Below are positions 1 to 5,560 of a stretch of DNA of 7,647 nucleotides, in pieces. Position 1 is the stretch's first letter. Each line of letters starts with the position of its first letter. Under the pieces are notes generated by a model. The model did no database searches, had not been told where the DNA came from, and saw only the letters and a list, made by a program, of their open reading frames with translations. Made by a program: the position numbers and the translations under genes. The DNA comes from Competibacteraceae bacterium UBA2788 (GTDB lineage Bacteria > Pseudomonadota > Gammaproteobacteria > Competibacterales > Competibacteraceae), in the NCBI GenBank assembly GCA_002352185.1, contig DEHY01000221.1:1-7647 (forward strand). Reading direction: 5' to 3'.

Positions 1-405
1 ACGGTTTACAAGATTGAATATCATCTTGTATGGGTAACCAAGTATCGTTACAAAGTATTGATCGGGGATGTCGGTCAGCGAGTTCGAGAACTGGTGCGGC
101 AAACCTGCGAAGCCTTTGAGATTCGGATTATCAAAGGGGTGGTCAGCAAGGATCATGTGCATATTCTCGTTTCGGCACCTCCGGAACTATCGGTCAGTGA
201 CATGATGCGTCATATCAAGGGGCGATCGTCGAGCAAGTTGTTTGAGGAGTTCCCGGAATTGAAGAAGCGCTACTGGGGACGGCATTTTTGGGCGCGTGGC
301 TATTTTTGCGTGACGGTCGGAGAGATGACGGAAGAGATGATTCAAGAGTACCTGGATCATCACTTTGAGCCGGATCCGGCGCGTGACTTTCGGGTTGAAC
401 CCTAG
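1..405 (+). CDS. tnpA: IS200/IS605-family HUH (Y1) transposase TnpA, 5' end cut by window edge
   Basis: The reading frame is open from base 1 to a TAG stop at 403-405 (134 visible codons). Family members have about 130-150 residues, so only about 10-15 N-terminal residues lie left of the window; the first visible residues, TVYKIEYHLVWVTKYR, match the start of the IS200-type core. In visible-residue numbering the metal-binding HUH motif is H52-V-H54 (in DHVHILVSAPP) and the likely nucleophilic tyrosine is Y117 in the helix EEMIQEYLDHH. The strand ARGYFCVTVG just before that helix is also typical. The enzyme is known to act on single-stranded DNA, recognising subterminal hairpins and cleaving through a 5'-phosphotyrosine link. 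No tnpB follows. The gene looks intact in the visible part. An internal start at 58 is possible on paper but would remove the first conserved strand. Confidence 0.93.
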   Translation, partial: TVYKIEYHLVWVTKYRYKVLIGDVGQRVRELVRQTCEAFEIRIIKGVVSKDHVHILVSAPPELSVSDMMRHIKGRSSSKLFEEFPELKKRYWGRHFWARGYFCVTVGEMTEEMIQEYLDHHFEPDPARDFRVEP

Positions 406-427
406 GCGCGTCGTTCAGGCGACGCGC
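406..427 (+). repeat. perfect 8-bp hairpin just after tnpA stop
   Basis: GCGCGTCG (406-413) and CGACGCGC (420-427) are exact reverse complements around a 6-base loop, starting at the first base after the tnpA stop. No T-tract follows, so it is at best a weak intrinsic terminator. It may instead be a transcript-end or translation-insulating hairpin of the insertion sequence. Confidence 0.6.
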
Positions 428-451
428 ACATGGACTTTCAGTCCGTTACTT

Positions 452-479
452 CAACCCACCGGCTTTCAGCCGGTGGTTG
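452..479 (+). repeat. IS200/IS605 right-end subterminal hairpin
   Basis: CCACCGGC (456-463) pairs exactly with GCCGGTGG (469-476) around a 5-base loop. The stem extends outward as CAAC/GTTG with one bulged C. In IS200/IS605 elements TnpA recognises such imperfect subterminal hairpins, and the cleavage site lies just 3' of them. The position, immediately before the switch to IS5-derived sequence, supports this reading. Confidence 0.7.
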
Positions 480-643
480 TTGAGTTTTACGATTTCTGCG
501 CGGCGGGATAACGCTGTCATAGCCCTTATCCGCCAGTAAATATTCTGCACTGATACCGTCGATCAAGATTGAAGCTTGCGTACAATCCGCACGGGTACCG
601 TCTGTAATAACCCTTCGGACCGGCATACCCAACGCATCCACGG

Positions 644-1036
644 TCAGATGTATCTTGGTGTTGAGCCCCCTTTTGATCGGGTCATATCCTGGTTTCCGCC
701 CACCGCACCGGCTGCGTGCGGATGCACCTTTATAGGTGTTGCATCGATCATCAGCCATTCGTAATCAGGCTCATCGATCAGAACTTCGAGTCGTTTTTCC
801 CACACCGCTTTATCGCGCCAACGGATAAAACGACGATGGGTGTTGCTCCAATCCCCAAGATCCGGCGGCAGATCGCGCCAGGGACAACCCGTGCGGATAA
901 TCCAAAAAACAGCGTTTATAAACAGCCTATTATCTCTTGCAACGCCTCCCCAAACCCCAACCCGTCCAGGCAAATGCGGTTCCAGCAACGCCCATGTCTT
1001 ATCAGATATATCGTGTCTTCGATGCGCTAATCCCAT
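644..1036 (-). CDS. IS5-family (IS427-like) transposase orfA (N-terminal half)
   Basis: The product has 130 residues with typical N-terminal features of the IS427-like group: a SDKTWALLEPHLPG helix-turn region, the FWIIRTGCPWRDLPPDLG block, and WLMIDAT carrying the first catalytic Asp, followed by KVHPHAAGAVGGNQDM. The start ATG (1034-1036) has a strong Shine-Dalgarno AGGGAGG upstream. Near its 3' end the minus strand has an A4G5 run (666-674). A -1 shift there converts the terminal RSKGGSTPRYI into RSKGGLNTKIHL, the conserved family sequence, so programmed frameshifting into orfB is inferred. orfA itself looks intact, but the element cannot make a full transposase because orfB is broken. Confidence 0.85.
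   Translation of the reverse strand: MGLAHRRHDISDKTWALLEPHLPGRVGVWGGVARDNRLFINAVFWIIRTGCPWRDLPPDLGDWSNTHRRFIRWRDKAVWEKRLEVLIDEPDYEWLMIDATPIKVHPHAAGAVGGNQDMTRSKGGSTPRYI
666..674 (-). promoter_or_regulatory. A4G5 slippery run, probable -1 programmed frameshift site
   Basis: On the minus strand the run AAAAGGGGG sits where the orfA and orfB frames overlap. Re-reading one G moves the ribosome from orfA (codons AAA GGG GGC) to the orfB frame and restores the conserved KGGLNTKIHL peptide. Frameshift fusion is established for this IS5 subgroup; its use here is inferred. Confidence 0.6.
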
Positions 1037-1080
1037 GTCAACCTCCCTTGCGGCTAACTATCTCGTGACTACACTATCTA

Positions 1081-1239
1081 GAGAGTCTTGGCGTCCACTT
1101 TTTTCAGCTTATCTCAGGCAGGCGCGGGCCATTTGCGAGGGCACTGGCTTCTGACCCGCCGTGCGGGCGAACACAAACGCACTTCTCGGCTGTTCCTTGA
1201 GCCAGAAGCCGAATATCTAGCCGAAAGCTTCAGGCAACG
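1081..1239. other. gene-free stretch between IS5 remnant and GGDEF tail
   Basis: I recognise no protein family in any frame. Frames that stay open here, including plus 1088-1474, read GC-rich sequence without recognisable motifs and run antisense into recN. The only structure seen is an 8-bp inverted repeat, GGCTTCTG (1146-1153) and CAGAAGCC (1203-1210), enclosing a small hairpin CCCGC-CGT-GCGGG (1155-1167). It is probably scrambled flank left by the transposition events. Confidence 0.4.
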
Positions 1240-1359
1240 GCACGATCAGCCGCCGCCGACACCGTTCTCGCCAAGGCCGACCGGGCGCTGTACCGGGCCA
1301 AGGATCAGGAGCGCAACCGAGTGGCCGAGATACCGGAGTCGCCGCTGTTACCGCTCTGA
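1240..1359 (+). pseudogene. C-terminal remnant of a GGDEF (diguanylate cyclase) gene
   Basis: In the frame ending at TGA 1357-1359 the last ~40 codons read AADTVLAKADRALYRAKDQ followed by ERNRVAEIPESPLLPL. This matches the end of GGDEF domains, which close with an ADxALYxAKxxGRNRV-type helix and strand; here the usual Gly before RNRV is Glu. The same frame has a stop at 1198-1200, and the residues between it and about 1240 do not resemble the family. The catalytic GGDEF loop and everything upstream are therefore gone. The left boundary is approximate. The stop lies 12 bases inside the convergent recN coding end, so the parent gene was probably a native tail-to-tail neighbour of recN, later truncated in the IS-rich region. 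Confidence 0.7.
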
Positions 1360-3036
1360 GGCGCGCTCGCCAGCCGCCGCCTTCTCCACCATTTCCCGCG
1401 CATGCGCCACAGTGTTCGCCGTCAATTCCACGCCGCCCAGCATTCGCGCCACCTCCACGATCCGCTCAGCGTGATCCAGCGCTAAAACCTGAGTGTGCGT
1501 CGCTTCCCCGTCGGTCTGCTTTTCCACCTTGAAATGCTGATGCGCCTGCGCCGCGACTTGGGGCAAATGGGTTACGCACAACACCTGCCGGCCACCGCCC
1601 AGCGCTCGCAACTGTCGCCCCACCACTTCCGCCACCCCGCCGCCGATGCCGGTATCCACTTCGTCGAAAATCAGGGTCGGGATGCGGGCGGCGCGGGCGG
1701 TGATGACCTGAATCGCCAGGCTGATGCGCGACAGTTCGCCGCCGGAAGCGACTTTGGCCAGCGGGCGCAACGGCTGGCCGGGATTGGCGCTGACCTGAAA
1801 TTCCACCGTTTCCAGCCCGGCGGGCGTCGGCTGTTCCAACCGCTCCAGCCCGATGCTGAAGCGCCCGCCCGGCATCCCCAGCCCCGCCAGCGCGGTTGAG
1901 ACCCGTTCGCCGAGTTCCCGCGCCGCCGCCGTCCGCTGGGCGCGCAATCGGTCAGCGCATTTTTGATAAGCCGCCCGCGCCGTTTTCATCGCCTGTTGCA
2001 AATCTTCCAGCCGGGTTTCACTGTGTTCGAGCGCATCCCGCTCCGACTCGAACCGCGCCCGCAGCGTCGGCAGTTCCTCGGCGGTCACCCGATGCTTGCG
2101 GCTGAGCTGGTGAGCGGCGTCCAGTCGCTGTTCCACCCGCGCCAGATGGCCGGGATCGAGATCGAGCGCCTGAACATAGCTTCGCAACTCACCACCGGCT
2201 TCCTGCACCTGGATCAGCGCGGTGTTCAACATCTCGCTGATGGGAGCAAGTCGGGCGTCCAGTCGGCTCAGGGCGTCCAGTTCGCGCCGGTTCTGATCGA
2301 GCCGATCCGCGATGGAGGCTTCATCGCTTTCGGTCAGCCCATTCAGAATCTGCTGGCCGGTGTCCAGCAACTGGCTGGAATTCGCCAGCCGTCGCTGCTC
2401 ACGTTCCAGTTCCGCGACTTCGCCTTCCGCCAGATTCAGCGCCGCCAGTTCCCGCAGGTGATAATGGAGAATATCCAGTCGGGCGTCGCGCTCGCTGCTG
2501 GCCTGCCGCAAATCGCGCAGTTCCTGCCGCAGCCGGTTCCAAGCCTGATAATGCCCGGCCAATTCGGCCACCAGCGGTTGATGGCCGGCGTAATCATCCA
2601 GCAATTGCCGCTGGGCCTCGCGCCGCAGCAGCGACTGGTGTTCATGCTGGCCGTGAATATCCACCAGCCACTCGCCCAGTTCCCGCAGCGCCTGAGTCGG
2701 CTGCGGGACGCCATTGATATAGCTGCGCGAGCGCCCGCTGCGGGCGATCACCCGCCGCAACTGGCATTCCCGGTCGTGGTCCAAATCGCGGTCGGCCAGC
2801 CAGGCGCGCGCCGTCGGCAGCGCATCAAGATCGAAGGCCGCGCTGAGGTCGGCCCGTTCCGCGCCGTGCCGGATGACGCCACTGTCGGCGCGGTCGCCCA
2901 GCAGCAGGCCGATGGCATCCACCAGGATGGATTTACCCGCGCCGGTTTCGCCGGTGACTGCGGTCATCCCGGTCGCCAGTTCCAGTTCCAGGTCTTCGAC
3001 GATGGCGAAATCGCGGATGCGCAACTGGGTCAGCAT
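1348..3036 (-). CDS. recN: DNA repair protein RecN (SMC-like ATPase)
   Basis: The product has 562 residues, close to E. coli RecN (553). The frame is open further upstream, but MLTQLRIRDFAIVEDLELEL at 3036 is the conserved N-terminus. This start leaves 14 bases after nadK and has a GAAGG (3048-3052) overlapping the nadK stop, 11 bases upstream. Domains: Walker A GETGAGKS (29-36); a long Glu/Arg/Leu/Gln-rich coiled-coil middle (about 150-380); ABC signature SGGELSR (431-437); Walker B TLIFDEVD with D458/E459; and the H-loop CVTHLPQVAA (H490). RecN is a cytoplasmic SMC-like protein acting in recombinational repair of double-strand breaks. It appears to be the second gene of a nadK-recN operon. 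I saw no obvious LexA box. All motifs are intact, so it is probably functional. Confidence 0.97.
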   Translation of the reverse strand: MLTQLRIRDFAIVEDLELELATGMTAVTGETGAGKSILVDAIGLLLGDRADSGVIRHGAERADLSAAFDLDALPTARAWLADRDLDHDRECQLRRVIARSGRSRSYINGVPQPTQALRELGEWLVDIHGQHEHQSLLRREAQRQLLDDYAGHQPLVAELAGHYQAWNRLRQELRDLRQASSERDARLDILHYHLRELAALNLAEGEVAELEREQRRLANSSQLLDTGQQILNGLTESDEASIADRLDQNRRELDALSRLDARLAPISEMLNTALIQVQEAGGELRSYVQALDLDPGHLARVEQRLDAAHQLSRKHRVTAEELPTLRARFESERDALEHSETRLEDLQQAMKTARAAYQKCADRLRAQRTAAARELGERVSTALAGLGMPGGRFSIGLERLEQPTPAGLETVEFQVSANPGQPLRPLAKVASGGELSRISLAIQVITARAARIPTLIFDEVDTGIGGGVAEVVGRQLRALGGGRQVLCVTHLPQVAAQAHQHFKVEKQTDGEATHTQVLALDHAERIVEVARMLGGVELTANTVAHAREMVEKAAAGERASER

Positions 3037-3050
3037 GATGGCCGGGACCT

Positions 3051-3950
3051 TCAGGTGAACGGCGAACCTTCCGGGCTGAGGCCCCAGCTCAGCTTGGCCC
3101 GCAGCAGCTTGAAATAATCGTGGTTGATGGGATGAATCAGCCGCGCCTTGCGATCTTTCTTGCGGATCACGATGCGGTCGCCCGGTTCGAGCGCCAGGCT
3201 GATCTGACCGTCGCAGGTGACTTGGGTTTGCGTGGTGTTGGCGGCGTTCAGCACCACTTCGATCACGCTGTCCGCCTTGACCACTATCGGGCGGTGCGAG
3301 AGGGTGTGCGGGCAAATCGGCACCAGCACCACCGCTTCCAGTCCGGGATGGATGATCGGCCCACCGCCGGCCAATGCGTAGGCGGTTGAGCCGGTCGGGG
3401 TGGAAATGATCAGCCCGTCGGCGCGATAGGCATTGAGAAAGCGCCCGTCGAGAAAGGTATCCACCTCAATCATCCGCGCTACTTCGCGCTTGTGGATCAC
3501 CACATCATTGAGTGCGTCGGCCTCGCCGGTCACTTGGCCGTCATGGACCACCTCGGCGTGGAGCAGCGAGCGGCGGGCCTCGCGGAATTGGCCGTTCAGC
3601 ACCGCATCCAGACTGTGGGGAATTTCACTGGGCGAGACATCGGCCAGGAAGCCGAGCCGGCCCAGATTGACGCCCAGGATCGGCACCTGGTAATTCACCA
3701 GCGAGCGGGCGGCGTTCAGCATGGTGCCATCGCCGCCCATGACGATAGCCAAATCGCACTGTTCGCCGATGGCGGCGCGGCTGGCGATTTCCAGGCCGCT
3801 GTCCGGGATCAGCCGGGCCGAGCTTTCGTCGAGCAGCACCCGCAACCGGTGCTGATGCAGGTGGAGGGCGATCTGGTTCAGCGTATCCGCGACGTTGGGA
3901 TCGCCGAACTTGCCGATAAGGCCGATGGTATGAAAAGCCAGAGTGGACAT
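3051..3950 (-). CDS. nadK: NAD kinase (ATP-NAD kinase)
   Basis: The product has 299 residues, normal for proteobacterial NadK (about 290-300). NadK phosphorylates NAD+ to NADP+ in the cytoplasm, using ATP or polyphosphate depending on the enzyme. Motifs: GGDGT (72-76) in the strand CDLAIVMGGDGTML; LGRLGFL (96-102); the LND motif (147-149) within ALNDVVIHK; the glycine-rich STPTGSTAYALAGGGPI (183-199); and SHRPI (218-222). All key residues are present. The start ATG (3948-3950) gives the standard N-terminus (TIGLIGKFGDP), but no good Shine-Dalgarno precedes it. It leads a two-gene unit with recN, 14 bases downstream, and is divergent from hrcA. Confidence 0.97.
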   Translation of the reverse strand: MSTLAFHTIGLIGKFGDPNVADTLNQIALHLHQHRLRVLLDESSARLIPDSGLEIASRAAIGEQCDLAIVMGGDGTMLNAARSLVNYQVPILGVNLGRLGFLADVSPSEIPHSLDAVLNGQFREARRSLLHAEVVHDGQVTGEADALNDVVIHKREVARMIEVDTFLDGRFLNAYRADGLIISTPTGSTAYALAGGGPIIHPGLEAVVLVPICPHTLSHRPIVVKADSVIEVVLNAANTTQTQVTCDGQISLALEPGDRIVIRKKDRKARLIHPINHDYFKLLRAKLSWGLSPEGSPFT

Positions 3951-3986
3951 CGTTCGATACTAGTGGATGAGTGCGATCAAGTTACC

Positions 3987-3992
3987 ATTTTA
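3987..3992 (-). promoter_or_regulatory. possible -10 element for nadK-recN
   Basis: The minus strand reads TAAAAT here, 36 bases upstream of the nadK start and one mismatch from TATAAT. No convincing -35 hexamer lies 16-18 bases further upstream, so this is a weak call. Confidence 0.3.
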
Positions 3993-4020
3993 GGGTAAAC
4001 CGCGCCAAACGCTGGACAAC

Positions 4021-4049
4021 TTGACACCCTGGAGGGGAATTGCTACGGT
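4021..4049 (+). promoter_or_regulatory. sigma70-type promoter of hrcA
   Basis: A consensus -35 TTGACA (4021-4026) is followed 17 bases later by TACGGT (4044-4049), with an upstream TG (4041-4042) as in extended -10 promoters. The expected transcription start, about 4055-4057, falls inside the CIRCE operator, so a bound HrcA would block initiation directly. Confidence 0.7.
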
Positions 4050-4052
4050 CAT

Positions 4053-4079
4053 TTAGCACTCGAAGGCTTTGAGTGCTAA
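4053..4079 (+). promoter_or_regulatory. CIRCE operator (HrcA binding site)
   Basis: TTAGCACTC (4053-4061), a 9-base spacer, then GAGTGCTAA (4071-4079): an exact match to both CIRCE consensus arms and spacing. HrcA is the known CIRCE repressor and hrcA begins 17 bases downstream, so autoregulation is strongly implied. The site also lies about 100 bases upstream of the divergent nadK start; an effect on nadK is possible but not shown. Confidence 0.96.
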
Positions 4080-4096
4080 ACGGGGAATCTATAGCG

Positions 4097-5185
4097 ATGC
4101 ATGGTATGGAATTCAGCGCGGCGGGCCATCCCGCCCTTAACGAGCGCACTCTGCACCTGTTGCGGACGCTGGTTGAGCGCTACATTCGTGATGGGCAGCC
4201 GGTTGGCTCGCGGACTCTGGCGCGCGATGCGGGCCTGGATCTGAGTCCGGCCACGATCCGTAATGTGATGGCGGATTTGGAGGAACTCGGCTATCTGCGT
4301 GCGCCGCACACCTCGGCAGGGCGGGTGCCAACCACCCGCGGCTACCGGTTCTTCATTGATGCGCTGCTGCATCTCAAGCCGCTGGACGAGCAGGAAATCG
4401 AAACCCTGCGGCGGCGGATCGATCAGCCCGTACGCGATGGCGCGGACTTGGCGCGCTCGGTATCGGACCTGCTATCGAGCTTCACTCAACTGGCCGGCGT
4501 CGTCATGTTGCCGCGCCGTAAGGTTGCGACCCTGCGCCAAGTCGAGTTTCTGCCCCTGTCCGAGAGCCGGGCGCTGGTGATCCTGGTGTTGAACACCCAA
4601 GAGGTGCAGAACCGAATTATTCATACCCGCCGTCCCTACAGCGCCACTGAATTACAACAGGCGGCGAATTATCTGAACGAGCAGTTCACGGGCCAGGGCA
4701 TTCAACAGGTGCGGGAAGCACTACTGCGGGACTTGCGCGAAACCCGCGACAATCTCAACCGGCTGATGCAGACCGTGGTCGATATGGCCGAACAGACCTT
4801 TGAGAATGAACCGGCTGGCGAAGATTATGTGGTCGCCGGCCAAACCCACCTGATGCAGTACGCCGATCTTTCCGATCTCGACAAGCTGCGCCACCTGTTC
4901 GAAGCCTTCAACCACAAGGGCGATTTGCTACACCTGTTTGACCAGTGCCTGCAAGCCGATGGCGTACAAATCTTCATCGGCGAAGAATCCGGCTTTGGAG
5001 CATTGGAAGATTGCAGCGTGGTGACTGCGCCCTATACCGTGGAAGGTCAGGTGTTGGGTGTTCTGGGCGTCATCGGCCCGACCCGAATGGCTTACGACCG
5101 GGTAATTCCGGTCGTGGATGTCACTGCCCGGCTCTTGGCGGCGGCGCTGAATTCATCCAGTGAATTCAGAAAATACCGACCCTGA
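4097..5185 (+). CDS. hrcA: heat-inducible transcription repressor HrcA
   Basis: The product has 362 residues from the ATG at 4097, slightly above the usual ~340-350. This start has GGGGAA (4082-4087) 9 bases upstream. An in-frame GTG at 4073 lies within the CIRCE arm and is unlikely; an ATG at 4106 is a minor alternative. The N-terminal winged helix includes QPVGSRTLARDAGLDLSPA and the highly conserved TIRNVMADLEELGYL and TSAGRVPTTRGYRFFID (to about residue 88). The rest is the GAF-like and dimerisation part, with IFIGEESGFGALEDCSVVT and GVLGVIGPTRMAYDRVIPVVD near the C-terminus. HrcA represses chaperone genes through CIRCE and is kept active by GroEL. Here it is preceded by a CIRCE site but not followed by grpE-dnaK-dnaJ, so it stands alone next to nadK-recN. 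Confidence 0.96.
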   Translation: MHGMEFSAAGHPALNERTLHLLRTLVERYIRDGQPVGSRTLARDAGLDLSPATIRNVMADLEELGYLRAPHTSAGRVPTTRGYRFFIDALLHLKPLDEQEIETLRRRIDQPVRDGADLARSVSDLLSSFTQLAGVVMLPRRKVATLRQVEFLPLSESRALVILVLNTQEVQNRIIHTRRPYSATELQQAANYLNEQFTGQGIQQVREALLRDLRETRDNLNRLMQTVVDMAEQTFENEPAGEDYVVAGQTHLMQYADLSDLDKLRHLFEAFNHKGDLLHLFDQCLQADGVQIFIGEESGFGALEDCSVVTAPYTVEGQVLGVLGVIGPTRMAYDRVIPVVDVTARLLAAALNSSSEFRKYRP

Positions 5186-5199
5186 CCTGCGCATCCAGC

Positions 5200-5221
5200 C
5201 ATCCTAAGCCGGTTATGGATG
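5200..5221 (+). terminator. weak stem-loop after hrcA
   Basis: CATCC (5200-5204) can pair with GGATG (5217-5221) shortly after the hrcA stop, directly adjoining the larger palindromic element. There is no T-tract, so termination is speculative. Confidence 0.2.
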
Positions 5222-5273
5222 TGGCGCGGGCATCCTGCCCGTGATGCGTTGACGGGCCATCTGCCCATGCTAC
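5221..5273. repeat. REP-like composite palindrome downstream of hrcA
   Basis: Two hairpins stand side by side: CGGGCA-TCC-TGCCCG (5227-5241) and GGGC-CATCT-GCCC (5254-5266). They are enclosed by outer arms GTGGC (5221-5225) and GCTAC (5269-5273) that pair with one G-T wobble, giving a three-way-junction or cruciform shape. Short GC-rich paired palindromes in intergenic space are typical of REP/BIME-type dispersed repeats. Whether it is repeated elsewhere cannot be seen here. It may also help end hrcA transcription. Confidence 0.5.
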
Positions 5274-5328
5274 GACAAATTCCACAACTCAAAGACGATT
5301 GCTCTATGTCAATCCACTCATCGTGACG

Positions 5329-5367
5329 CGGGAGTGGAATATCCCGTATTCGGTTCACATTGAACCG
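5329..5367. repeat. two further hairpins in the hrcA downstream region
   Basis: CGGGA (5329-5333) pairs with TCCCG (5342-5346). CGGTTCA (5351-5357) pairs exactly with TGAACCG (5361-5367) around a CAT loop. Neither is followed by a T-tract. The function is unknown. Confidence 0.45.
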
Positions 5368-5411
5368 GGCCGGAGCATCCAATCTGAACCCGCCTGAATG
5401 ATGCAAATCAG

Positions 5412-5509
5412 CCGTTCCTCTTAAAAAATCATTACCTGTCAATGCAGTAAGGAAACGGTATGTTTATTGCCAATTTATGCATACGCTTGTTACTCAAAAC
5501 AACCGTTTC
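5412..5509 (+). repeat. competing inverted repeats in the AT-rich leader
   Basis: GAAACGGT (5452-5459) is an exact reverse complement of ACCGTTTC (5502-5509), 42 bases apart. The same left arm can also pair, with one bulged A, with CCGTTCC (5412-5418). The two pairings are mutually exclusive, and the shared arm touches the -10 of the candidate promoter at 5459. It could be a protein-binding site pair or an RNA switch; both are inference. Confidence 0.4.
5436..5464 (+). promoter_or_regulatory. candidate promoter for the two-gene protease cassette
   Basis: CTGTCA (5436-5441), 17 bases, then TATGTT (5459-5464) matches sigma70 hexamers at four of six positions each. It lies in the AT-rich leader about 100 bases upstream of the first gene. 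A second candidate, TTGCCA (5467-5472), 18 bases, then TACTCA (5491-5496) with an extended TG, lies just downstream. I cannot choose between them from sequence alone. Confidence 0.35.
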
Positions 5510-5521
5510 TTGAAAAATTTT

Positions 5522-5535
5522 CGCCAGTCATGGCG
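5522..5535 (+). promoter_or_regulatory. small hairpin just upstream of the ribosome binding site
   Basis: CGCCA (5522-5526) and TGGCG (5531-5535) form a perfect 5-bp stem with a GTCA loop, 15 bases before the GGAGG (5551-5555) of the next gene. An A-rich stretch follows. It may influence translation or mRNA stability of the cassette, but this is inferred from position only. Confidence 0.35.
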
Positions 5536-5560
5536 CTAAAAAATATTCATGGAGGTGCCT

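Larger units (their letters stand above)
1..480 (+). mobile_element. IS200/IS605-family element, right part, inserted in an IS5-family element
   Basis: The element consists of tnpA followed by about 75 bases of right end. The right boundary lies close to base 480: from about 481 onward the sequence is in register with an IS5-family transposase frame on the minus strand (residues RRNRKTQ), while bases to the left belong to the IS200-type hairpin end. The exact cleavage base cannot be fixed without the left end or the empty site. The left end lies outside the window. IS200/IS605 elements make no target duplication and no terminal inverted repeats, which fits the abrupt junction seen here. Confidence 0.75.
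438..758 (-). pseudogene. IS5-family (IS427-like) transposase orfB, truncated and internally deleted
   Basis: This is the second half of a DDE transposase normally joined to orfA by -1 frameshifting. The conserved GLNTKIHLTVDALGMPVRR block and the second catalytic Asp region LLADKGYD are present. Two lesions are visible. First, GYDS runs straight into VIPPRRNRKTQ, whereas family members carry roughly 15 more residues between these blocks, so an in-frame deletion is likely. Second, after RKTQ (about base 481) the frame enters the IS200 right end and reads 14 unrelated residues to the stop at 438. The C-terminal block with the third catalytic acidic residue (family motif VENAFLHLKRW) is therefore missing. 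The product should be inactive. An ATG at 758 could start this frame alone, but expression as an orfA-orfB fusion is the family norm. Confidence 0.85.
481..1080 (-). mobile_element. IS5-family element remnant, interrupted by the IS200-type element
   Basis: The left boundary (about 481) is the junction with the IS200-type right end. The right boundary is uncertain. Upstream of orfA the minus strand reads through a leader to about 1076-1080, next to a TCTAGA palindrome that contains CTAG, the kind of TA-centred target used by IS427-like elements. The second inverted repeat is not in the window, so the terminal repeat cannot be verified. Confidence 0.65.

Noticed and set aside
716..1154. Two plus-strand open frames (716-1030 and 840-1154) opposite IS5 orfA
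   Set aside because: Both are antisense to a clear transposase frame and show no motifs.
1088..1474. 128-codon plus-strand open frame
   Set aside because: It runs antisense into the recN 3' end and is in a different frame from the GGDEF remnant; no protein family is recognisable.
1963..3117. 384-codon plus-strand open frame opposite recN
   Set aside because: It is antisense to a fully conserved recN, has no recognisable motifs, and is expected from the codon bias of a GC-rich gene on the other strand.
3036..3315. N-terminal extension of the recN frame to 3315
   Set aside because: The extension is an out-of-frame reading of the nadK 3' end; the conserved RecN N-terminus starts at 3036.
5221..5367. 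Possible CRISPR array formed by the clustered palindromes
   Set aside because: The hairpins differ in sequence and spacing; there are no identical direct repeats with uniform spacers.
5092..5442. 116-codon minus-strand open frame over the hrcA end and intergenic region
   Set aside because: It reads through the palindromic repeat and antisense to conserved hrcA; no motif supports it.
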